Of a stretch of DNA of 64,000 nt, positions 45,576 to 59,500 are shown in pieces; position 1 is the stretch's first letter; each line of letters opens with the position of its first letter. The stretch is from Paramecium octaurelia. Lineage: Eukaryota; Ciliophora; Oligohymenophorea; Peniculida; Parameciidae. The stretch lies in the NCBI GenBank assembly GCA_905182995.1, contig CAJJDP010000021.1, positions 376,648 to 440,647 of the forward strand, in the 5' to 3' direction. The notes below the pieces were generated by a model. It saw only the letters and a program-made list of their open reading frames with translations. It searched no databases and was not told the DNA's origin. The translations under genes were made by a program, and so were the position numbers.

Positions 45576-46894
45576 TTGAGAATTTGTGAAATTTTACTAT
45601 AAATAATATTTTTATTTTAATAAATTTAATTAATAATTAATAACTTTAAGCATTTAAATTTTTTATCATTATCTCTGCATGAAGGACGAGAATTTATGAT
45701 CAGAAGTTATCAGACTTCACTTAACACTTTAATTTATTGGATATAAATTTAAATTATTAATATAATAAAATGATTTCAAAAGATAATTATACATGTCCAA
45801 TTTGTTTAGGGGTTTTTGTCGATCCTTGCAAATTACAATGTAACCATACTTTTTGCTTATCTTGCCTCCTTGAATTAGTTGATTTCAATTTTATTCGATA
45901 TAAGTGTCCAATGTGTAGAATTGAGTTTTTGAATGATAAAGGTCCTTTTAAAATTGATGAGGAAATTTCACACATAGTTTAAACTTGTTTCAAAGAAGAA
46001 TTTTAAAAAAGAAAAGAGGAAATTAAGCTCAAATAAGAAGTGGATCAAAAAGAAATGAAAATTAAAATTAACTATGGCAACACTTATCGCTATATTGAAG
46101 AGGAAAAAACTAATAAGCACTTATGGACTGTTTATGTAACCTTGGATTATGTAAACTAACTTGATTAAACTCCTTTAAACTCTCTGATATTAATAGAGTT
46201 AGTTGAAAAAGTAAAATTTACATTGGACGAAACATTTTATCCCGATGTTATAGTAGTCAAAAGTCCCCCCTTTCAACTTACGCGCAAAGGGTGGGATGTT
46301 TTTAGTATACCAATAGAAATCACTTTTAAACCACAATATAAACTTGATCCCATTAAATTTGAGCATCATCTCGTTTTTGAATAGGATGGGATTAAGAAAT
46401 GTTAAATCAGCAAAATCAATGCAGAAAATATTAAAAAACAATTGGATGCCTAAAAATCAGATCAAAACTAAAAAATAGTTTAAACTAAACAAATTTGGAA
46501 AGTATGATGTTTGATTTAATCTTTTTAAAATATTATTGTAAATGGGATTTTTAATTTATATAAGAATGATCCATTACTATTATCAAAATAATCAATAAGC
46601 TTTTTTCAAGAAACATTTTTTTTTTATAGTTTCTGTTTTTATTATTCTTTAAACTCTTTGATTTTTTTATCAAAGATACTTAATTATCTCATTTATTTTT
46701 CCTTTTCCTCCTCATCCTCTTTTTTTTACTAATATTAAAAATTGAAGTTATATATATAATCCCCGGAGAGTTCTGTTGTTTTATGGCTTTTGGCTTTTTC
46801 AATATTTACTTAGATACCCTTGTCTTCAGTTAATAATTTATGTGAAACTCTTTGTTTTTGTGAACTGATATTTTTGTTTTTATTTTGCCTGCCT
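45576..46894. repeat. 1,319 bp block, copy 2 (start of right contig)
   Basis: Identical to 44256-45574 as far as compared. It continues smoothly into unique sequence at 46895, within the minus-strand gene 46606-47427. Confidence 0.93.
45770..46507 (+). CDS. RING finger - YEATS domain protein (copy 2, duplicate)
   Basis: Same 245-residue frame as 44450-45187. See that entry for the domain description. Convergent with the gene ending at 46606, as expected for the genuine single locus. Confidence 0.82.
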
Positions 46895-47427
46895 GTAATT
46901 TAAATTTGATCATTGGATATGTTACTCTTGAAACAACTCAAATCAGCTTTTTAGCCATCATGGCTGCGAGTTGAATATTGGGCAGGTACATTTAAAATAG
47001 ATTATTCTTTTTAATGTTCTTTGATGGCTGGTAAGGATAGAGGTTTTTTATCCACGTGAATGCCTTAGATTAATGATTTGTTCTGAGCCAATAAATGTTA
47101 GTAAGACTCAAATATTCCTTATTTCTTCTTAAACCCTTTTGTCTTATATTCATTCAGATATCTTGGAATATAGATGTCCTTCTATTTTACAATATATTCA
47201 GGTCTTTCAACTGAATCAATGGTTTATATTAAAGGGTTATAGATTTGTAGAGGAGGTAATTTTTTAGTTATGTAATAAGTTGGTTTATCATTTTGTATTA
47301 ATGCATCTTAGTGTAGGGGACTATTAAATTATCGATTGTTTGGAAGATGACTTTAACTCTCATACCTCATGATGTCCTTTCCTCTCCTAGTAGGTTAAGG
47401 TTCTCTATTCTCAAGAAATTTAAGCAT
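46606..47427 (-). CDS. Hypothetical Lys/Gln-rich protein
   Basis: Intronless, 273 residues. The 5' part is in unique sequence and the 3' part is in the duplicated block. Contains short aromatic/proline motifs (TYYITKKLPPLQIYNPL, YIVKQKDIYIPRYL) and a C-terminal Glu/Lys/Gln coiled coil. No known domain recognised. A Tyr/Pro-rich plus coiled-coil layout is common in axonemal microtubule-associated proteins, but that is only a suggestion. Divergent from the dynein gene, with 151 bp between starts. Confidence 0.65.
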
Positions 47428-47578
47428 TTTTTTATTAAAAATTATGAAATCGTACACTGAAAATTTAAAGGAGCCAGTGAGATCGGGTTAAAAAGTAGAA
47501 GAGACAGTATTTCAATATTATATAGTGATTATCTGTTTGATTCAAAGTATATTATTAATTATAATATTAATTAATTGA

Positions 47579-50500
47579 ATGAGTTAAAAGAGATTGCCTT
47601 CGGTATTTGAAATATTTATACAAAGGGCAAATAAGATAGACACATTTAAGCGATAAAGAAGTACCAAGAATATGAAAACAGCAAGACGAGCTAGGCTAAA
47701 TTGAATGACATGATCAAGGTGAAATGAAATTTAATTATTAGGGGACTAAAACAATTTAATTATTGCCAAAGCCAGGGGAGTTTGTGACAGTTGCTTCAGA
47801 CAAGTAATCGAATTAGTAGCCATACATGGATATCCCAATTAAGGATTTATTAGATGGCACTAAAACGTTTACAGAATTGAAACTGCAAAGCATAGAAAGA
47901 CAAGCTTAGAGATAGATGAAGAAACCTAGGGAGAAGGATAGATTTGATGAAGGAGTTTTGAGAAGAGATGATTTAAAACCGCCACAAAGTGAATTGGATG
48001 AAGTATTGATATATGTATTAACATTAAGTTTGGAGTGGAGCGAGGAGTCTAGCCAAAATTCACCTAAAACATCAGAGAAATAATGAAAAATTAGCATAAA
48101 GAGATGTTGGCTCCTTCTGAATAATTGATTAAAGATTTGCAAGAGAAGAGATTGCCTTAAATTTAACATTCCCATTCTCAAAAGATTGTTCGTCCGATTT
48201 CAGCCAATTTTGTTATTAAGGCCTTGAATATTGGAGATGAAAAGTTGGAGAATTCCAAAGGAATACAATAACAGTTATTTCAGACTAAGAGAAGTTAATT
48301 GTAATCTGCAAAGCCTAGAAATTTGTATGTGCCCCATTTCCCAGAAGAAATTAAGCATTTGACTGGATATCAAACTATTAAATTAAAAGCAGATGACTTT
48401 ATATAAACATACACAGAGGAGTATTTGAAAGAAAAGGAGGAAAAGATGTTGAAGAAACACTTTCAAGTTTCTGCTGTTGATCCAAGATTACAATCACCTT
48501 ACATGAGAGTATTAATATTATATTAATAATAATAGGTCAATCCTAATACAGGGTAAATCATTAGAGAAAAGTAGGATGAATTAGGAGAATTAGAATTAAC
48601 AAAACATAGGGAAAGGCTATTTATGGCATAGCCTTTTGAGATGAAGCAAATCTTTTTACCTTTAGATTACTATTATATGGAGGATGAGTCAGGTGATGAG
48701 TTAATCGAATAGTATAAGGAGAAGGACGGGAAGTGCTTTGGATTTTCAAAGTGGTTTGATACAAGTGGGAACTTTACTTGGGAGGAATGCTTGGTTGAAA
48801 AGTATATTTATGATGCTGACATGTATGAGATAAGGTTTCTAAAATACAATAAGACTAAATAAGTAACTAGAGTGAATCTTAGATTTAAACGAGAGAGTGA
48901 GGCATATTTCAAACAACAATTAGAAATAGCAGATTATTATAGAAAAAGAAGTGAAGTGTTTATTAAGTATAATTACATGATAGATAAAATGGATGATCCA
49001 ACATCATAGATCTTGGAAGATTAATTAATGAGAATTCAATTATTTGCAATGGGAATCTATTTTAAACTGGGATCTGTCAGAGATCCTATTGCATTTTATA
49101 AATTAGACCCATCAATTAAGTTTAATTTCAAAAGATATTTGATTCCCAAATAATTAAGTAGAATAGATTAAGGTCCAAAAGATTTGTGTAAGTTGAAGAA
49201 ATATAGATATGATTTATTGGTGGAACTCTCAGAAGAGGTTAAGAAGTAATTTATCAGAGCCAATCATGAAATTTAATTTAAAAGGATGTTGCCATATCAT
49301 GAAGAGAAGAAAGCCATTTTTAAGGGGTATTTGCCAGAAGAATTATTCGAGCCAAAACATGTAGAAGCCAGATTTCCAGCATACGGCATAGGGTAGCAGA
49401 AGTTTATTGAATTGTTTACTTATATGAAAAAGAATCTGCATTAAGCTATTTAAGAGAAAAATAAGGCTTTATAAGATGCCAACATGAATTTGATTAAGTT
49501 GGAAGAATAACATCTGTTTTGTCAAAATTATCTGGAACCTTAAGATCTTCATGAATTGGACAAGGATATGAAGTTTAAGATTGCTGATGCCATTAGGGAT
49601 TTGAAGACTAGAATGTATGATGTTCATTATTTGATTATGGAAATGATTGAGGTCGAAGTTAAACAATTGAAGGTTATAGAGGAAGAAAGACTCAGATTGA
49701 TTGTTCTTGAAGCTGAAAGACTCAAAATCCAAGAGCAAGGTTTAATGAGTGAGACACTTAAACTATTGCAATAATTTCAAAAGTTGATTAACATCAAATT
49801 TGAACGATCTGGATTGGAAATGTGGTAAAGAAGCATAGCAAGATTCATCTCGTATCTCAGAATTGATGTTGATCCAAATGTACCACCTTTGCAATAAATC
49901 TATCAATATGCAAAGGATAGAGAATATCGAGTCTTTAATGATAATTTACTAATCAATATAGAGATCAAAGTATAAGGGCTTTAATTGATTCTTGAACCTA
50001 ACCCTGAAGAAATTAAGAGATCTTTAAATAATTACGTTTGGCTAGCAATCAAAGAATTGACTACAGTTCCTTGTATGAGAAGTAGAGAAATAGAATCTGC
50101 AAGAGAAGATATGATCATGCATATCTTTACAGGCATTGATGATGTTGAGATACTCAATAATAAATAACTTGTTCAATAATATTTGGATTAAAACTTTACT
50201 CTGTTTAATGTATACTTTGAGAAATTAAATGAATTTGAATCTATCTTGGATTATGACATTGAGAAGAGATTAAAGAAAGGATCATTTGAAGAATATGCTA
50301 AGGAACTAGATAAGTTAATTATGATTAGAGAGGATATGTAAAAGTATATGTTTAAGAAAAAATTGAAATTAGGATTTTATTATTTGAATGTAGAACAATA
50401 TCAACAACTGTGTGAGGATAGGTTGAGGAAAGCCTCGGATAGTTTGTACGAAAATTTAATTTAAAAGATTACTAAGGAGAACTTGAAGATTGAGGGTGAG

Positions 50501-53500
50501 ATTAAGTAGATGATATAAAAACTAACTGAAGAGCCTAAGAATCTTGAGGAGATGGATGCATTGAGAACCTATGCCAAAGACCAATTGAAAGAAGAATTGG
50601 TGATATTGAGTAAGAAAATAAATAAAGTGATGGAGAAGATGACTCTGATGGAGAAGATGAATTATAAGATAAGTTATTAGAATTTTGAAAAGACTTGGAA
50701 CATTTATGGAATGCCATTGAAATTAATGAGGAAACAGGAAAAATGTTTGAAAAGGCTATAGAATAATGAAAAGAAATTCTAAGAAGATTTGATGACATAG
50801 TAGGGAGAGTTGATTGGGGAAATAAATTACATTAGCAAGGAATTGAATGAATTGATCAATGAGGAAGATATCAATTAGATAAATCAGATTGCCAATAGGT
50901 TCGCAGATTTGGGGGAGAAGATGGAGAGAGCAATAGAGGAGGCAGACATAATAAATAGAAGAGAGGCCATTTTGAAGTGGAAATTGACTGACTATTAAGA
51001 AGTCGATAAGATAAAGAAATTATTCACTCCTTATTATAAGGTATGGGCCTTGGGCAGAGATTATTACTTCAAGATTCCACCTGCTTTGAGTGGACCATTA
51101 AATAACATAGACCGAGATTAACTAACTCAGGATGTAACAGAAGCTTGGACTGAATTATTTAAGTTGGAGAAGACCACATTTAAAATAATCCCTCATATGT
51201 ATTAGGTAACGATGGCTATCAGAAAATTGTATGAAGATTTCAAGCCATACTTACCATTAATCAATGATTTAAGAAATCCAGCTTTAAAGAAGCAGCATTG
51301 GGTTAGCTTAACGGCATTATTAAAATTGGATGATGATCCCAACTTCTCATTGAATACTCTATTGGAGAAGGGAGTGATGGACTTGAAGGAGGAAATAAGG
51401 GAAATAAGTGAAACTGCATCTAAGTAGAGTTCATTTGAAAGATCAATCAATAAGATGAAGAGTGAATGGAAGAATATCAAATTCGAGTTAATTCAGTTTA
51501 GAGATACTGACACTCACATCTTGAAAAGTGTAGAGCCAATTTTAGATAAATTAGATGAGGATATAACCAAGATGATGAGTATAGCAAGTTCTCCATTTGT
51601 GGCATTTTTATTACAGGAGGTTAATTCTTGGAAGGCCTAATTATTTAGAGCACAAGAGATGATTGAATTATGGTGTAAAACTTAAAAGTCATGGTAGTAC
51701 TTGTAACCAATCTTTTACTCTGAAGACATTATTCGAGAAATGCCTAAAGAAGGTAACAAGTATTCAGTGGTTGATAAAATGTGGAGAGCATTAATGTTGG
51801 CTACTTTCTAATAACCCTTAGTGATGGAAGCATGTTTCCAGAATAGAATGAAGGAGAACTTCGTATTTATGATTGAATAGTTGGATTAAGTGATCAAAAG
51901 CTTGAATGATTTCTTGAATAGGAAGAGAACTGCGTTTCCAAGATTCTTCTTTTTGTCTAACGAGGAACTTCTGTAGATATTAGCATAGGCAAGAGAGCCA
52001 AGAGCTGTGCAAAGACATTTATAGAAATGTTTCGAGGGGATCAATGAAATTACATTTTAGGATAATATGTTGATAACTCATATGATTAGTAGTACATAGG
52101 AAATAATTAAGTTGATTACTGATGTGAATCCATTAAATACAGAACAAGCAGTTAGAGGAGTTGAGGATTGGTTATATGAAGTTTAATAGTCGATGAAATT
52201 AACAATCAAAACTCTCATTCCTTAGGCTGTTCAAATAGTGTCCACTAATACATTAGATAAATCCATAGTCTAGATTCCCGCTCAATTGTGTGTATTGGCT
52301 CATGAGATTATATTTACTAATATGGTTACTTAATTTATTTCTGATTACGAGAAGGATGCCACTTCTATTGACAAGTGCATTCAATAAGCTAACAAAGTAT
52401 TGATGAGTACAGTCTAATTATTGCACCATGAAATAGCAAATGAAAATCATTTGCAAGCATTAGGTGTGCTTATAGTTTTATAAGTTAAATAGAAGGATAT
52501 AACACAGGAATTAAAAAGCAAGAATGTCAGACGAGTGGATGATTTTGAATGGATGTCATAAATGAGATATTACTTGGAGAAGGATGTAATTGTCAAAATG
52601 CTTCACACCCAAAGAGTTTACGGTTATGAATATTTGGGTAATCAGTCAAGGTTGGTTATTACACCTTTGACTGATAGATGTTATAGAACATTGATGGCAG
52701 CATTGCATATGAACTTAGGTGGTGCTCCTGAAGGTCCAGCAGGTACAGGAAAGACTGAAACCACGAAGGATTTAGCTAAGGCAATGGCCAAACATTGTGT
52801 GGTGTTCAATTGTTCAGATTCATTAGATTATTTAGCAATGGGCAAGTTCTTTAAAGGATTGGTGAGTTGTGGTTCATGGGCATGTTTTGATGAGTTCAAT
52901 AGAATTGAATTAGAGGTCCTTTCTGTTATAGCTCAATAAATACTCGTAATTTAGACAGCAATAGTCAGAGATAATTCATAGAGGGTTCCTTCTAGAGTGT
53001 TTCAATTTGAAGGGTAGTAATTGACATTGGATTCAACCTGCGCCATTTTTATTACTATGAATCCTGGCTATTAAGGAAGAAGTGAATTGCCAGATAACTT
53101 AAAAGCATTGTTCAGAAGTGTTGCTATGATGATTCCAAATTATGCAATGATTACAGAAATCTCTTTGTATTCCTATGGGTTCACAGAAGCCAGAGAATTA
53201 AGTATTAAAATTACGACATCTTTGAAACTGGCATCTGAATAATTATCTACTCAATCCCATTATGATTTTGGTATGAGAGCAGTCAAGTCTATTATTTTGG
53301 CTGCAGGTAGGTTGAAGAGAGAAACAAACACCAGTGATGAAATTATCGTATTGAGAGCTATTGAGGATTGCAACTTGCCAAAATTCACTTAGAAAGATGT
53401 TCCATTATTCAAGGCAATCATCTCCGATTTATTCCCAGGTGTTGAGCCGGAGGAGAGAGAATATGGCGAACTGGGTAAGTTGATTATGCAATAAATTGAA

Positions 53501-56500
53501 TCCATGAGTCTTACCTATAATGATAGATTTTACACCAAGATTATTCAATTGTACGAAACAGTAAATGTAAGACATGGTTTAATGGTTGTCGGTGGTACCA
53601 TATCTGGAAAAACAACAATAATTAATATATTATCCAAAAGCTTACAAGCTCATATTTATGGATTGAATCCTAAATCAATAACATCAAAATTATTGTATGG
53701 GGATGTCGATATGGCAACTAATGAATGGTAAGATGGAATTACTGCTGTGATCTTTAGAGAATGTATTGAAAAGGAAGGTAAGAATTGGGTGTTGTTTGAT
53801 GGTCCTGTAGATGCATTATGGATTGAAAACATGAATACAGTATTAGATGATAACAAGAAGCTCTGTTTGACAAATGGTGAAACAATTAAGTTAACAGAGT
53901 AGATGAGAATTATCTTTGAGGTTGAGGATCTAGCTGAGGCATCTCCTGCCACAGTTAGTCGTTGCGGTATGGTTTATTTGGAACCTTAAGAAATTGGATG
54001 GTAGTCATTAATACAGGTGTGGAAAAGCCATTTGACTCCGAATTTCTAGGAACCCCAATATATTGAATTATTCCATTCCTTATATTAATAATTGGAAGAT
54101 GTCTTTGAGGAATTAAAGTATAAGTAATTGATTTACACTGCGTCGTAAGAATTGCTGGCTTCTAGTTGTTTAAAATTATTTTTTGCATTTCTGTTGAAGA
54201 ACAAGACAAAGGATTAGTTGTTGTAGGATATTGAAATGGAGAATCTCAAAGAGCAATCGAGATTAAGGGCATTACAAATGGAAGGCAAGGAAATCAGCAA
54301 TGTAAAGAAGATCAAATAGTTGAATGACAAAGAGAAGTTTGAGGTGATAAGTTTCTTCTTCCTTTCAGTGGTATGGACAATTGGAACTTTGTTGGATGGA
54401 AATCACAGAAAATAATTCAACCAATTGATTCGATAAAAACTGGAATCAAATTTAGAGGCAAATCAATAACCACCAAAAGAATTGTCTGTGTTTGAGATAT
54501 ACTTTGATATTGATAAAAAGAATTGGTTGATGTGGAATCAAAAATTGGATTTCCATATTCCCAAAGGCACAGCCTTTCATGAGATCTATGTACCAACAGC
54601 AGAATCGGCAAGTGTACAAGGTTTATTAAGAGTCTTCTTGAATAAACAATTGCCAGTGCTATTATATGGTAGAACTGGAACTGGGAAGACTATGTTGATA
54701 AAGAAAGTGTTGTTAGATGAATTGGATTAAAGCAAGTTCATACCTACAATAACTGCGTTTTCAGCAACCACTAATAGCGGATAAGTGTAGGATATATTGG
54801 AATCGAAGTTGGAGAAGTAGAAAAGAAGAAAAGGCATCTATGGGCCTGAAATTGGCAAATGCAATATAATCTTTATTGATGATTTGAATATGCCTTAGAA
54901 GGAGTAATTTGGAGCCCAGCCCCCTCTTGAATTAATTAGACAATGGTTTATTTAATAGGGATGGTATGATAAGAAGTCATTGGAATTCAAGACTATTATG
55001 GATATTTAGTTTTGTGCAGCCATGGGATTCGGAAGACCTAATATACCTCAAAGGTTGGTGAGACATTTTAACATGATCTATGTGTTGTCTTCCTCAGATG
55101 ATGCCATGAAATACATCTTGGCCAAATTCTTTGAATATGGATTTGACGAGTACGTTGACAAAGTGAAGTTTGTTTCAAAATAATTGCCTAGTTTATGCTT
55201 GAGAGTATATAAGGAAGTGAGTTAGAGGTTTCTACCTTTACCTTCAAGATCACATTACTTATTCAACTTAAGAGATCTAATCAAAGTCGTTAGAGGATTA
55301 TTGATGGTACCAAGTAATAAATATGATGCGACTGGAGATGCCAAATAAAAACTATTGAAATTATGGGCTCATGAGAATATGAGAGTCTTCTCTGATAGAT
55401 TGGTGGATGAGAAGGATCACAAATAATTTGAATAGATTTTAGTGGAGATTTTGGATGAGGATTGTGCTTTGAAATACTCTGACATTGTTGGATAATCATG
55501 TAGATATGGTAATTGGTTAGAACCTCATACTCTTTATAAAGTATATGTAGAATTAGATGATAATAACAAGGTTATGGAGGTTTTAAATGAGTACATTAGT
55601 GAATTCAATGATTTTTATCCTAAGTTGAAATTGAACGTAGTACTGTTTGAAGATGCCATTGAGTTTATCTGTAAAATCAATCGTATAATCAGTCAGCCCT
55701 TTGGGAATGCTTTGTTAATAGGGTTGGGAGGTACTGGATGCAGAACTCTATCAAGATTGAGTGCTTTTATGTAGGATTTCAAGATAGGAGAATTAGATTT
55801 TGATAAGGACTTACTAGAGTGGTATGAATTTTGGAGAGAGATGTTCAAGAATCTATCATTAAAAAACGACAAAAGCATTTTCTTATTGTCAGATCAATAA
55901 ATAGTGACTGAAGTGGTATTGGAGGACATCAACAACATTTTGAATATTGGAGAGATCATCAATCTGTATAATTACGATGACAAAGAGAATCTATTAAGTG
56001 ATTTCAAAGAGAATTTGTAGAAGGATCGAGAAACCAGAATTCAAGGCAACATCAGTATGTTGTAGTTATGGGAATTATTTGTAAAACAATGTAAAGCCAA
56101 TCTGCACTTAATTATTTACTTAAGTCCAGTTGGAGATAAATTAAAAACAAGACTCAGAAATTTCCCATCTCTTGTTTCGTGTACTTCTATTTTATGGATG
56201 GAAAGCTGGTCTCAATAAGCATTGCAATAAGTGGCAGAACATTTGTTACCGGAATCCAGCATTGCTCAAGCTTGTGTTGGAATCCATCATGCTGTTGAGT
56301 CCATGACTGAAGTATACTTAAAAAGAACTGGCTACCATTACTATGTTACACCCTTATCTTATATCCAACTGCTGAATAGTTTCTAATCCATGTATAATCA
56401 ATACTCAAACTCAATCCAATAGAAGAGAGATACATACATCAATGGAGTTAAGATGTTGGATGAGTGTGGCCTGGTTGTGGACAAAATGAAAGAAGAACTT

Positions 56501-59500
56501 GAAGCCTTGTAACCTATATTGGTTCAGAAAACTCATGAGACTGATATGATCATGAAGAAAGTCGAGTAGGAAACTGCCATTGCAGAAGATCAAAGAATGA
56601 AGGTAAAGGAGGATGAAATTGAAACCTCTAAGAAGGCAGAAATAGCACAAAATATATCTAATCAATGTTAGGAGAGATTGAGTGAGGCAGAACCTCAGTT
56701 GGAAGCTGCAATCAAAGCTCTTAAGACTCTTAAAATATCTGATTTTGTTGAAATGAAAGCATTGAAAAATCCTCCAAAACCTATTAGATTGACTATGGAT
56801 TCTGTTTGTATCATGTTGGAGAGGAAACCCAAGAAGGCACCTGATGGAGGGGAAGACTATTGGGAAGAAGCTGGCAAAGTGTTAAGTGATCCTGGTAAAT
56901 TTATTAAAATGCTTGAGAAGTACAATAGAAACAACATTCCAGAGAAAGTCATTACTAAAATGACTTAGTTCTTGGATAAAAATAAGCAATTCCAACCTGC
57001 TCTTATCTCTAAAGCTAGTTAAGCTGCTGAAGGACTCTGTTTATGGGTTTTGGCCATCTATAAGTTCCATTTTGTTTACAAGGAAATTACTCCATTGAGA
57101 GAAGAATTTGAGAAAGCTTAGTAATCCTTAAAAGTGGCCTAAAATGAACTTGCTGCCAAACAGTAATTATTGCATGAGGTCGAAGAAAAATGTCAAGAAT
57201 TAAGAGAAACCTTTGAGAATGAAAATTTCTAAAAGTAAAAGCTTAAGGCATAGATCCAAGATTGCGAAGTCAAATTGAAAAGAGCTTTAGAATTGACTAG
57301 CGGTTTGGCTGGAGAAAAAAATAGATGGAAAGAAGAATCCATTAAATTATCAAATAATATCAAGTCACTTTTAGGAGACATGTTATTATCTGTTGGATAT
57401 TTATCATATATGGGTGCATTTACCATCTCCTTTAGAAAAACCATTTTAAATAAATGGTAATAGATTATCAAGGAGTAGAATGTGCCCATTTCAGAATCTT
57501 ATTCCTTACTTGATTGTCTAAGTACACAATTTGAATTGCAAGAGTGGATACTTTGTGGTCTCCCTTTGGATGATTTCAGTAAAGAAAATGCTATCATCAT
57601 GCAAAAGGCTGATAGTTATCCCTTAATCATAGATCCTCAAGGCTAAGCGAATAAATTCATTCAAAGAAAAGAGAAGAAATTAAATGAATAAAACTTTAAG
57701 GTTGCTAAATAAGATAGATACTTAGGAAATATCTTAGAAACCGCAGTTAGAGATGGCTAAATATTATTGATTTAAGGCATTGAATAATAATTGGATCAAA
57801 TCCTGGATCCAGTGTTAAGTAAACAATACCAGATGGCAAATGGCAAACCTATGTTAAGTATAGGTGGTAATCAAGTTTATGTCCATCCTGGATTTAGATT
57901 ATATTTGGTGACTTCATTATCAAATCCACATTATACTCCATCTATTTTGACTAAAGTGACCTTGATTAACTTTACTATTACTTAGGAGGCCTTAAAAGAT
58001 CAAATGACATCAATACTAGTCAGAGAAGAAGATGCCTAATTGGAAGATGAGAAGATTAGAATAATGAACGATAACAATTATTACAAACAAAAAATGAAAT
58101 AGATAGAATCCCAGATTCTAGAGATGTTATCGAAGACTGAAGGTTCATAAATGTTAGAAGATGAAGCATTAATTTTATAATTACAACAATCGAAGATATT
58201 ATCAGAAGAAATCACCTTAAGATTGAAAGAAGCTAAATAAACGGAGGATCGCATTAATCAGAATAGATTGCATTATGATCTTTTGTCTACATTTGCATCT
58301 CATACGTATTTCACGATACTGAAACTCAACTATTTAGATCCAATGTACGTATTCTCATTAGAATTCTATTAGAGAATATTTAAGAAGGCAATAAGGATAG
58401 CAGAAAAGCCCCATTAAAAAAATATCAAATAGAGAATTGTGTTCATAACTGAGTCATTAAAAAGAGTCGTCTTTTAGGAGATTAGCAGATCCATATTTGT
58501 GAAACATAAGAATCTGTTCTCATTCATGTTGTTGATAACATGGTACAATAGCAACAATCTCATAACTAATAATGAATTACAATTTCTATTGACTGGATCA
58601 GTCTTGAATGGAGAAAAATTCAATATTGAAAATCCAGATCCAACAATCTTCACTTAGAATTAATGGGAAATGCTAAACAATTTACATTCCATCATTCCTG
58701 GACTATAAATAGCTAATAGCCAATCGATGATCTCATATTTAGATGATCCATAAAAAAATCAAATACCTGAATAAATCAAACACTTATCAACCTTCTAAAG
58801 ACTATTGCTGATTAGAGCAGCCAGACCACAATATTTTGGTTATTACATGAGAGAATTGATAGCCGAAGATTTGGGACAGTATTTCACTTAAAACCTTCTG
58901 TTTGGTTTATAAGAGAGTTTTGAAGATAGCAATACTACTATTCCATTGATATTTGTTTTATAGCCTGGTGATGATCCTTAAGAAGAAGTTAAGAAGTTCA
59001 GTTTTGAGAGAGGGAAAGTTTTGACCTTCGTATCTTTGGGGAAAGGATAAGGAGAGAATGCAACCAATCTGATCATGGAATCTTTGGCTTTGGGTCAATG
59101 GGTCATATTATAAAATTGCCATTTAGCAATTAGTTGGTTGCCATAATTGGATAATCTATTACAAAATATCAATAGTGAATTACATAAGAAGGAGAAGGAC
59201 AAATTGATGAAAATCAATACAGAATTTAGATTGTGGATGACTACCATGAGTACTCCCGCATTCCCATAGTAATTATTGATGGATGCTGTGAAAATGACCA
59301 AGGATCCCCCTAAAGGAGTCAAGGACAATATCTAACAGATCTATTTGAATTAGAATAGTTCAAAGAATGAGAAGAAATTCTATGAGAGTTGTGGAGAAAA
59401 GACATAGGAATTTAAGCAATTTTACCTAGCTTTATGCTATTTCCATGCAATAGTCAGAGAAAGAAGAAGATATGGGCCTGTAGGATGGAATATTACTTAT

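Noticed and set aside
44450-46507. Recent tandem duplication of a RING-YEATS gene
   Set aside because: The copies look identical and meet at an N, and copy 1 is truncated inside the next gene. A contig overlap explains all of this.
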